Shown in pieces: positions 1 through 6,871 of a stretch of DNA of 7,020 bases; the first letter of the stretch is position 1, and each line of letters starts with the position of its first letter. A program made the position numbers and the translations under genes. The DNA comes from Elusimicrobiota bacterium (GTDB lineage: Bacteria; Elusimicrobiota; Elusimicrobia; Elusimicrobiales; Elusimicrobiaceae): assembly GCA_031259485.1 (NCBI GenBank), contig JAIRLH010000004.1:1-7020 (forward strand). The letters run 5' to 3'. The notes below the pieces were generated by a model. That model made no database searches. It saw only the letters and a list, made by a program, of their open reading frames with translations, and was not told the DNA's origin.

Positions 1-482
1 ACCCCGGGCGCCAAAGCCAGCGCCTGCGCGCAGCCGATAAGCAGCATGGCGCCGAGCGTGAAAACTTCGCGTTTATTGCCGGTTGTACCGCCGCGCCTGT
101 CGGCAAACATGAGCAGTGCGCCGAAAATAATGAGCAACGCGGCTATCAGCATTGGGCTGCGGAGGGTATGCTCCGCAATGTCGCCCATAAAATAGCCGCA
201 GACGGCCGCGGGTATGCTTGCAATACCTATATACCAAAACAGCCGGCCGGCCGCGCTTTTTGGCGCGTAAAAGCCGGCTTTGGCCAAAGCAAATACATCG
301 CGCCGAAAGTATCCCAAGACGGCGGCCAGCGTGGCAAGGTGCAGCGCGACGTCAAAAGCAAGGCCCTGATATTCTCCGCCGAAAAAAAACGAAAACAAAA
401 CCAAATGGGCCGAGCTGGAAACAGGCAAAAACTCACCCGCGGCCTGTATAACGCCCAGCAAAATTGCGTTTAAAATGCTCAT
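1..482 (-). CDS. uppP: Undecaprenyl-diphosphatase UppP/BacA, N-terminal part (cut by window edge)
   Basis: This integral membrane enzyme removes a phosphate from undecaprenyl diphosphate, regenerating the lipid carrier for peptidoglycan and other envelope polymers; overexpression gives bacitracin resistance in other bacteria. I translated it by hand from the minus strand: 160 codons are open from ATG at 482 to the left edge. The protein begins MSILNAILLGVIQ. Residues 13-27 match the first family signature: Q13-x3-E17 is the (E/Q)xxxE motif, followed by FLPVSSSAHL, with S23 and H26 in the conserved places. Further matches are FDVALHLATLAAVLGYFRRD (about 44-63) and the GIASIPAAV segment (about 84-92). 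The last visible residues, QALALAPG, are exactly where the second signature PGxSRSG begins, so roughly the last 40% is outside the window. Several hydrophobic stretches fit a polytopic protein. The start is supported by GGAG five bases upstream. It is transcribed away from addB. The family call is secure; the right-hand end is real and the left end is only the window limit. Confidence 0.94.
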   Translation of the reverse strand, partial: MSILNAILLGVIQAAGEFLPVSSSAHLVLFSFFFGGEYQGLAFDVALHLATLAAVLGYFRRDVFALAKAGFYAPKSAAGRLFWYIGIASIPAAVCGYFMGDIAEHTLRSPMLIAALLIIFGALLMFADRRGGTTGNKREVFTLGAMLLIGCAQALALAPG

Positions 483-600
483 TGAATCTCCGTGCCTTCG
501 CCGTCGTTCCCGCGGTTTCGTTTAACAAAGACAAATGCCTCGTCATGCTCCGCCGCGCGAAAAGGGATAAACCCGATATAAATTATATAATTTATTTAAG
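483..600. promoter_or_regulatory. Divergent intergenic region between uppP and addB, with AT-rich promoter-like block
   Basis: These 118 bases separate two genes transcribed away from each other, so any promoters for both must lie here or inside the gene starts. The left two thirds have the mixed composition of the rest of the window. The right end (about 575-598) is almost pure A/T. Within it, 582-591 reads ATTATATAAT, a perfect palindrome giving TATAAT on the plus strand (586-591) and on the minus strand (587 down to 582). I found no good TTGACA-like -35 element 16-19 bases from the hexamer on either side. A second weaker candidate, TATAAA at 577-582, points towards addB. No terminator-like hairpin, operator repeat or small gene was found. 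The promoter role is inferred from sequence only. Confidence 0.45.
487..492 (-). promoter_or_regulatory. Ribosome-binding site of uppP
   Basis: On the minus strand this reads CGGAGA. Its GGAG core (491 down to 488) lies five bases before the ATG at 482. It supports that start and shows that this organism uses Shine-Dalgarno sites at least for some genes. Confidence 0.65.
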
Positions 601-3600
601 ATGAAACTTTATACCGGCCATCCGCGCGCGCTTAAGGAAGCGTTTTTTGACTTTCTCGGCGAAAATAAACAGAGCCCTTTTGAGAGAGTTCTTGTCATCC
701 TGCCGTCGCGCCGGCTGGAGTCCGCGCTTAAGCGCGGCGCGGCGCGGCGCGCGGGCTGCATAAGCGCGGTTTATTTTTCCGATTTTCTGCGTCTTGCGCT
801 GGATATAAGGCAGGCCGGCGCAGCTGCCTTCAAACCATTGTTGCCGGATACCGCAAGGCAGGACTTCGCGCTCAAAAATATTCTGCAGAAATACGGCATG
901 GCGCACGGACGCGGGCATGTGTCCGCGTTAAAAAATTCGCTGCGCGATTTGGCCTCGGCGCAGGTATCCGTACGGGATTTGATGGCCTTGAATCAGGACG
1001 AAAATTCACCGCTCTCATCCGTACAGAAAGAATATATGGCCCGCGCCGCCGTGCTTTATAATGATTATTCGGCCGCGCTTAAGACGGAGCGTTATGATAA
1101 TTATTACGAAGTCTTCCGATCCGCGTGCGCCGCGGCGGCGCAAAACGCTTATCTGGCGCGGTTCAGGCACATAATTTTTTACGGGTTTTACGATTTTACC
1201 GCTTTGCAGTTTGAGCTTTTTAAGACGATAAGCGAAAATTATAGTATAAACGTTTTCTTCCCTTATGAGGATAACGCGGCCTACAAATTCGCGCGCGGTT
1301 TTTATGAAAGCAATATGCTTCCCATGGCAAAAAATATTACCGCGTTAGCCGCGCCGAAAACCGCGCCCAAAAATCTTGCGGATAAATTATTTGCCGACGG
1401 CGCGACGGCGGAGGAAAAGGCGGGCTGCGCGCGCATAATCAGCGTCTCCGGCGCGGCGGCGGAGGTTGAGGCCGCCGCCAAAGAAATCCTGCGCCTTAAG
1501 GAAACTGAGGGCGTGAATTTCAAAGACATCGCCCTGGCCGCGCGCGGCATGGAGCCTTATAAAAATGATATTCTGCCCGTGCTGGCGCAGAACAAGATCC
1601 CGTGTAATGCGTCTTTTGAAACGCCGCTGGCGCAACACCCTTTGGGCGCTTTTATTTTCAACCTGTTGCATATGGAAAAGAATAATTTCTACAGGGACGA
1701 CGTGCTGGCCGTCATCACTTCCCCGTATTTCAAAAACAGGAACGCGCATTGGCCCGCAGTCATAAAAAACACGGGCATCACTTGCGGATACGCGCAGTGG
1801 GCGGATTTGCTGCCGCTTTCCGCCGCGCGCGAAGACGCGCGGGAAATAGCTGTTTTCCTTGCGGAGATAAAAAGTCTGCTGTCCAGACTGGGCGCGGCCG
1901 CGCCTTTCGGGCAGCTGAGCGCGCTTGCGGCGGAGATTATAGAAAAATATACAATATCCGACGGCCTCGCGCCGGCAGAAAACGCGTCTTTGACCGCCGT
2001 GAAAAATCTGCTCGCGCAGATAGAAAGTTTTGAGGAAATCCGCGCGCAAGCCGCCGCGGGCGAGTTTCTGGAAGAGTTTGCCGCGCTGTTGCGCGGGTAT
2101 ATGCTCAACTCGGCCGGCAGCGCGCAGGAGGGCGTTGAAGTGGCTGACATCATGGCATTACGCGGCAGGGATTTTAAGGCTGTCGTAATCATGGGGCTCA
2201 ACGAGGGCATGCTGCCGGCGCCCGCGCGCGAAGACCCTGTCCTCAAAGACGTTTACCGCAAAGCTCTGCGCGACATCGGTTTCTTAATCCGTACGCGCGC
2301 CGACAGATACGATGAAGAAAAGCTGCTTTTTTATTTCGCGTTTTCTGGCGCGGAGCGGAGCGTATCGCTTATTTACCAACGCTCTGATGAGGACGGCAAA
2401 CCAAAAATACCCTCGCTTTACCTGCTGCGCGTTTTAACACTGCTCGGCCAGGATTTGAGCAATAATCAAATCTTTGTCCTCAGCCGTCGCCCGCAGGAAA
2501 GATACGGACAATGGCCCGCCGCGCTGCTCAACCGGCGCGAAGCCGCTTTGCTAAGCGCGCTGGGTTCCGGCGCGGGCCCGAGCGCGGTTGCCGCTGTATT
2601 GCGGGCAAACGAAAGGCAAACCGCGCTGCTTGAGGCGGCTGATACGCTTAACTCAGCGCGCGCGCTTACGCGGTATGACGGCGTAGTAAACGCGGGCAAT
2701 GCCGCCGCGCAGGCGCTGAAAACGCGCGGTATATCGCCCAGCGATTTACAGATACTTTTCAAATGCCCAGCGCGCGCGCTGTTTGACAAAATAACGTTTA
2801 AGGATGAAGACCGCCCTCTTATTCGCGAGGGACTGGCGCCGCTTGCCAAAGGCACGCTTTACCACGAGATTTTGGAAAATTTTTATAAATATATTAAGCA
2901 AAATAATCTTTTTGACAAAGCATCGCCCGCCGCAGCGCGCAACATGCTTAAAGATTTTTTGCGCGACTGGCTGCACAAAGATAATTACAAAAAATACGGC
3001 GTGTATCCGCTCGCGTGGGACGCGCAGCGCGCGCAAATGGCCGACGCGCTTGAGCATTTTGTGCAAGAGGATTTCAACCTGCTGCGCGCAGGCGGTTTTG
3101 AGCCGTATCTGTTTGAAGAAAAAATTGAAACGGAAATTAAGCTGGATAAGGTCATGCTGAAGCTGCGCGGCAAGCTGGACAGGGTCGACGTGTGCGACGG
3201 CGTCAAAACTTACCGCATAGTTGATTATAAAACCAAACGCGAAAGCGCGGAAATCAAAAAAGCAATCTTTGAGCGCGCGGTGCTGCAACCGCCGCTTTAT
3301 TTTGAGATGGCCGCGCGTCACCCCGCGCTTAAAGATAAAACGCCGCGCTGCGCCGCGCTGCTGGCAATAGAGACTAGCGGTACTGTAAATAAAGATTTGT
3401 CTTATGACGATTATCTCTCAATGCGTCCGCATTTCATTGCAATGCTGGAATATCTGACGGAGCTTATAAATGACGGTATGTTTATAATCACGCCGAGCGA
3501 AACCGCCTGCAAAAATTGCCGCTACGAAACTCTGTGCCGCAAAAACCACCATGGCAGTCTGCGCCGCGCCCGAGCGTCCGCCGCCGCAAAAAAACTGGGG

Positions 3601-3621
3601 GAAATGCATGAATACCGCTGA
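601..3621 (+). CDS. addB: AddB-type ATP-dependent helicase/nuclease subunit with iron-sulfur PD-(D/E)XK nuclease
   Basis: AddB is one half of the cytoplasmic AddAB complex that unwinds and trims double-strand DNA ends, makes a 3' overhang and prepares it for RecA; in studied homologues it cuts the 5' strand and its helicase-like fold reads Chi. The protein has 1006 residues, a little shorter than B. subtilis AddB (about 1166). It opens MKLYTGHPRALKEAF, then VLVILPSRRLE. A Glu-rich segment at about 281-290 and FKDIALAAR (307-315) resemble conserved AddB blocks. GRDFKAVVIMGLNEGMLPA (522-540) is the helicase-like motif typical of this family. No GxGK(S/T) Walker A is visible, so ATPase activity is not expected. 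The C-terminal nuclease has H755, D860 (GKLDRVD), D875 and K877 (DYKTK) and Q896/Y900. Cysteines C722, C970, C973 and C979 (C...C-x2-C-x5-C) match the [4Fe-4S] staple of AddB. The start at 601 fits the family N-terminus but lacks a Shine-Dalgarno site. The stop overlaps addA. AdnA is an alternative family, but it would retain a helicase Walker A. Confidence 0.93.
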   Translation: MKLYTGHPRALKEAFFDFLGENKQSPFERVLVILPSRRLESALKRGAARRAGCISAVYFSDFLRLALDIRQAGAAAFKPLLPDTARQDFALKNILQKYGMAHGRGHVSALKNSLRDLASAQVSVRDLMALNQDENSPLSSVQKEYMARAAVLYNDYSAALKTERYDNYYEVFRSACAAAAQNAYLARFRHIIFYGFYDFTALQFELFKTISENYSINVFFPYEDNAAYKFARGFYESNMLPMAKNITALAAPKTAPKNLADKLFADGATAEEKAGCARIISVSGAAAEVEAAAKEILRLKETEGVNFKDIALAARGMEPYKNDILPVLAQNKIPCNASFETPLAQHPLGAFIFNLLHMEKNNFYRDDVLAVITSPYFKNRNAHWPAVIKNTGITCGYAQWADLLPLSAAREDAREIAVFLAEIKSLLSRLGAAAPFGQLSALAAEIIEKYTISDGLAPAENASLTAVKNLLAQIESFEEIRAQAAAGEFLEEFAALLRGYMLNSAGSAQEGVEVADIMALRGRDFKAVVIMGLNEGMLPAPAREDPVLKDVYRKALRDIGFLIRTRADRYDEEKLLFYFAFSGAERSVSLIYQRSDEDGKPKIPSLYLLRVLTLLGQDLSNNQIFVLSRRPQERYGQWPAALLNRREAALLSALGSGAGPSAVAAVLRANERQTALLEAADTLNSARALTRYDGVVNAGNAAAQALKTRGISPSDLQILFKCPARALFDKITFKDEDRPLIREGLAPLAKGTLYHEILENFYKYIKQNNLFDKASPAAARNMLKDFLRDWLHKDNYKKYGVYPLAWDAQRAQMADALEHFVQEDFNLLRAGGFEPYLFEEKIETEIKLDKVMLKLRGKLDRVDVCDGVKTYRIVDYKTKRESAEIKKAIFERAVLQPPLYFEMAARHPALKDKTPRCAALLAIETSGTVNKDLSYDDYLSMRPHFIAMLEYLTELINDGMFIITPSETACKNCRYETLCRKNHHGSLRRARASAAAKKLGEMHEYR
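3597..3601 (+). promoter_or_regulatory. Probable ribosome-binding site of addA, deciding its start
   Basis: GGGGG lies inside the end of addB, six bases before the ATG at 3608. It can pair with a CCUCC anti-Shine-Dalgarno using one G-U pair. The longer in-frame start at 3551 has only an A/C-rich stretch upstream and no such site. This, with the family N-terminus, favours 3608. Confidence 0.45.
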
Positions 3622-6600
3622 ACCGCCCGCCAAGCCGGCCGACTTTAAAGCGCGCGCCGCGTGCTCGGTGCCCTGCGGCCGGAATATCATAGTCGAGGCC
3701 GGCGCGGGAACGGGTAAAACCACCATACTTATTGAGCGGCTGTGCTATCTCATTTTGGGCGAAGATATACCGATAGACAAAATAATCGCGCTTACTTTTA
3801 CGGAGAAGGCGGCCTCCGAAATCAAAATAAGGCTGCTTTCAAAAATCCAGCAAATTCTGTCTGAAATACAAAAGCCCGTTATGACGGACGAAACCGCGCT
3901 TACGCTCGTCAATCACTTCAAAAGAACGCCTCAGCTGCTGCAAAAAGCCGCGGGCGAGGCTTTTGAACTTGCCGAGCGCGCGCAGATCAGCACCATACAC
4001 AGTTTTTGCCTGCAATTGCTGCGCCGCTACCCGCTTGAAGCCGGCCTTGCCCCGGGCGCGCAAGTGGACGGCGGCGCGCTGCTGCAAAATATTTTTGACA
4101 AAAACTGGGCCGCGTTTCTGGAAGATGAGCTTACTTTTGATTCCCCGTCAGCGGACGACTGGCGCGCTCTGCTCGCCGGCGCGGAACTGCGTGATATTAA
4201 AGATTATGCGCAGACTTTGCTTACGCCCGGGCTTGAAAATTATCACCCGCTCGCCGCGGCCGCGGCGGTGCGGGAGCACTGCCTGAAACAGTCGCGCGTT
4301 GCGGCGGAGCTTGCGCAAAAATACGCCGCTCCAAAAAAACGCTCTGTTGAAACCGCGCTTGAAACCGCCGCCTTAATGCTTGAAGAAAGCGCGCTTTTTT
4401 ACGGCAGTTTAAAACCGTTCAAAAGCAAATATTCTCTTGCGGACAATGCGCCAACCCGCCCTAAAAACTGGGACGAGGACGATTTTAACCAAGCCCTCGC
4501 CGTCATAGATTTTGCGCGGGCGGTAAGGACGGATAACCAGCTGCTTATCCTCAAAGCGTTTAAGCTGCTCGCGCCTTTTGTAAATGCGGCGCTAGAGGAA
4601 ATCCGCAAAGAAAACATTTTATCTTACGACGATATTATTGAAGCGGCGCGCCGCCTGCTGAAAACAAATAAAACAGCTCGCGGCGAGCTCAAAAAAGAAT
4701 ACCGCAGCATACTTATAGACGAATTTCAGGATACCGACCCGGCGCAGGGCGAAATTCTGCTTTTTCTGGCCGAGGCGCAGGACAGCTCGGCCGACAGCTG
4801 GCAGGATATTATTTTAGAGCAGGGCAAACTTTTTACTGTCGGCGATCCTAAGCAATCCATCTACCGCTTCCGAGGCGCGGACATCTCCGCATATCAGAAA
4901 TTTACCGATCTAATGGCGCGCCAAAACGCGCTGAAATGTTTTTTGCAAACAAATTTCCGCAGCTCAAAAAATATAATAGCTTTTGCAAATCAATACGGCG
5001 GCGCGGTGATAAAAGAAAAGCGCGGCGTGCAGCCTGCGTACGTGCCGATACAAAACGGCCGCGATTTTCCGGCCGCGCCCGTGTTGCTTGCGGCAGTGGA
5101 AGATAAACCGCAGGCCAAAAATAATATCGCGGCTTTCCGCCACAACCAAGCGCAGTTTATCGCCGCGTGGATACGCGATAACGCGGGCCAAACGCGGCTG
5201 GCAAGCGGCAAAATTATGGCTTATAAAGATATCGCCATACTGCTGCGCACGACGGCCGCGCTGGATATTTATACCGACGCGCTCAAACGCTTTGACGTCA
5301 AATACACCGTTGAGGAAACCAAAAATTTTTATACCGCGCAGGAAGTCAACGATATAATAAATATCCTGAAAGTTCTCTGCGACCCGTACGATAAAACCGC
5401 GCTGCTGGGCGCGCTGCGCAGCCCTTTTGCAATGGTGAGCGACGCGGATATTCTGGCCTTATCACAGGCTGGCGCGCTTAATATTTTTGCCGACGTCAGC
5501 TCTTGCCCCTCAGCGCGGCGCGCTTATGAAAAATTAAAAGATTTATATAACAAATCCGGCCGCATGCCGCTGCAGAATTTAATCGGCGAGATTATTTATA
5601 ATACCGATTTCTGCGCCGCGCAGGCCCTTGCCGCGCGGCGGGAGCAGGTCGTGGCGAACATTTTCAAATTCGCGGCTGTGGCGCGCGCTGCGCAGGGCGG
5701 CGGCGCGCTGAGCCTTGGCCAATTTTTATATTACGCCGAAAATTATTCAAAACGCCAGAATAAGGAAGGGGAATCCCCGCTCGCCGAGGAAAGTTTAGAT
5801 ACCGTGAGCATAATGACCATGCACAAGGCCAAGGGGCTGGAGTTCCCCGTCGTTTTCCTGGCCGATATTTCCAAAAAAGAAACCGCCCGTAAAGACAAAC
5901 GCCCGCAGTATATTTACGACTGGACGGGCAATACTATTGCCGCGCGTATGGGCCCGCTGGCCGACGGCGCTTTTGCCATACTTGAAGAGAACGCCAAAAA
6001 ACACGCCGCGGCGGAGGAGCTGCGTATTTTATACGTCGCGCTGACGAGAGCCAAGGAAAAACTTATCCTCGCCGGAGACCTCAAGGACGATAAAAACACC
6101 ATAAGCTCCGCGCTGCGCGCGGCCGGCTGCTGGCCCTCGGCAGAGCTGCGGCCGCGGTGTTTACTGAGCGGCGACGCGCGGGCTGATATTTTTTATCATC
6201 AGTTGCAGCCGCCTGAAATTTTTACCGATAAATTTTTGAACGCGCCAACGGCGCGCGCCGCGCCTTTTGACGCGGCGGCATGGCTTGAGAGCTGGCGAAA
6301 AAGGGAAGCCGCTTTTGAGGCGGCAGCCAGCAGCGGCGGCGTTATAAAACCCAGCGTCCACGACACGCAGGAGGGCGCTGCTGACGGCGGGACAATGCAA
6401 AACGCGGCCGTAACCGGCGTGTTGTGCCACAGAATGCTGCTTGATATTTTCACGGGCGCGCCGCGCGGAGCGGAGCAGGCCGCGATCGCGGGAAATATTG
6501 ACCCGCAGTTTTACGCGGCGCAAATCGCAGAAGCGCGGGAAATAATGGATAATTTCACGGCAAGCCCGATTTTCGCGCGGCTCAAAAATATGCGCCTGCT

Positions 6601-6868
6601 CGCCGCTGAAATGCCTTTTACCGCGCAGAATAAAGACGGCGCAATAATTAGCGGCGTTATGGACGCCGTGTTTGAGGAAGAGGATGGCGCCCTCTTTATA
6701 GCCGACTATAAATCTGATAATATTAATTTAACGCAGCTTGAGCGACGCGCGGATTTTTACAAACCGCAGTTGGATTTGTATAAAGAAGCGCTCTCGCAAA
6801 TGTGCCCTCGCAGGGAGATAAAGGCGGCGGTAATCTTCCTGCGTCGCGCAATTTATAAGGAGATTTAA
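3608..6868 (+). CDS. addA: AddA helicase-nuclease subunit (UvrD/Rep-type SF1A helicase with C-terminal PD-(D/E)XK nuclease)
   Basis: AddA is the 3'-to-5' motor of AddAB and carries the nuclease that cuts the 3' strand. With the start at 3608 it has 1086 residues (B. subtilis AddA about 1232). Helicase motifs occur in the right order: Walker A GAGTGKTT (32-39); Ia TFTEKAASEIKIRL (63-76); STIHSFC (128-134); Walker B ILIDEFQDTDP (368-378, D371/E372); III GDPKQSIYRFRGAD (412-425); IV TNFRSS (448-453); V TMHKAKGLEFP (737-747); VI LYVALTRAK (808-816). The nuclease follows with H941 (GVLCH), D1019 (GVMDA), D1033 and K1035 (DYKS), and Q1054/Y1058. Both active centres look intact. The usual N-terminal Q-motif glutamine is not obvious: the segment before Walker A reads ADFKARAACSV, resembling the D-x2-R variant seen in some RecB-like proteins. 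An in-frame ATG at 3551 would add 19 residues, but these are Pro/Arg-rich, translate bases belonging to addB, and lack a ribosome site. The gene overlaps addB by 14 bases, suggesting translational coupling. Confidence 0.95.
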   Translation: MNTAEPPAKPADFKARAACSVPCGRNIIVEAGAGTGKTTILIERLCYLILGEDIPIDKIIALTFTEKAASEIKIRLLSKIQQILSEIQKPVMTDETALTLVNHFKRTPQLLQKAAGEAFELAERAQISTIHSFCLQLLRRYPLEAGLAPGAQVDGGALLQNIFDKNWAAFLEDELTFDSPSADDWRALLAGAELRDIKDYAQTLLTPGLENYHPLAAAAAVREHCLKQSRVAAELAQKYAAPKKRSVETALETAALMLEESALFYGSLKPFKSKYSLADNAPTRPKNWDEDDFNQALAVIDFARAVRTDNQLLILKAFKLLAPFVNAALEEIRKENILSYDDIIEAARRLLKTNKTARGELKKEYRSILIDEFQDTDPAQGEILLFLAEAQDSSADSWQDIILEQGKLFTVGDPKQSIYRFRGADISAYQKFTDLMARQNALKCFLQTNFRSSKNIIAFANQYGGAVIKEKRGVQPAYVPIQNGRDFPAAPVLLAAVEDKPQAKNNIAAFRHNQAQFIAAWIRDNAGQTRLASGKIMAYKDIAILLRTTAALDIYTDALKRFDVKYTVEETKNFYTAQEVNDIINILKVLCDPYDKTALLGALRSPFAMVSDADILALSQAGALNIFADVSSCPSARRAYEKLKDLYNKSGRMPLQNLIGEIIYNTDFCAAQALAARREQVVANIFKFAAVARAAQGGGALSLGQFLYYAENYSKRQNKEGESPLAEESLDTVSIMTMHKAKGLEFPVVFLADISKKETARKDKRPQYIYDWTGNTIAARMGPLADGAFAILEENAKKHAAAEELRILYVALTRAKEKLILAGDLKDDKNTISSALRAAGCWPSAELRPRCLLSGDARADIFYHQLQPPEIFTDKFLNAPTARAAPFDAAAWLESWRKREAAFEAAASSGGVIKPSVHDTQEGAADGGTMQNAAVTGVLCHRMLLDIFTGAPRGAEQAAIAGNIDPQFYAAQIAEAREIMDNFTASPIFARLKNMRLLAAEMPFTAQNKDGAIISGVMDAVFEEEDGALFIADYKSDNINLTQLERRADFYKPQLDLYKEALSQMCPRREIKAAVIFLRRAIYKEI
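6857..6862 (+). promoter_or_regulatory. Ribosome-binding site of the ybaB-like gene
   Basis: AAGGAG lies within the last codons of addA (Lys-Glu just before the final Ile), nine bases before the ATG at 6872. It is the strongest Shine-Dalgarno site in the window. Its position inside addA implies that the downstream gene is translated from the same message. Confidence 0.8.
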
Positions 6869-6871
6869 AAA

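Noticed and set aside
168..473. Open frame of 101 codons on the plus strand at the left end (and a 77-codon one overlapping it)
   Set aside because: Both are antisense to the uppP fragment, which has clear family motifs. The products are Lys/Arg-rich and unlike any family I know.
483..600. Possible small gene, RNA gene or operator in the divergent gap
   Set aside because: There is no open frame with a ribosome site, no stable stem-loop and no paired repeats beyond the short symmetric A/T block already reported.
1823..1842. Seven-base-pair GC hairpin with a six-base loop
   Set aside because: It lies in the middle of addB coding sequence, has no T run after it, and is readily explained by the repeated CGCG codon composition, so it is not a terminator.
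1387..2246. Long minus-strand open frames of 220 and 185 codons inside addB
   Set aside because: They are shadows of addB: low-complexity Arg/Ala/Ser-rich products, no ribosome sites, no recognisable domain. Such frames are expected from the GCG/CGC codon bias.
2746..3321. 191-codon minus-strand frame under the AddB nuclease domain
   Set aside because: The opposite strand carries all the conserved nuclease and cysteine residues. The antisense product has no motif.
4643..4654. 12-base palindrome containing GGCGCGCC in addA
   Set aside because: It is a product of consecutive Ala/Arg codons in a GCG-rich gene, with no nearby repeat partner or regulatory context.
601..6868. Possibility that addBA is part of a defence or mobile island
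   Set aside because: There are no integrase, transposase, tRNA, direct repeats or composition break. The neighbours are housekeeping genes and both subunits look like the standard repair enzyme.
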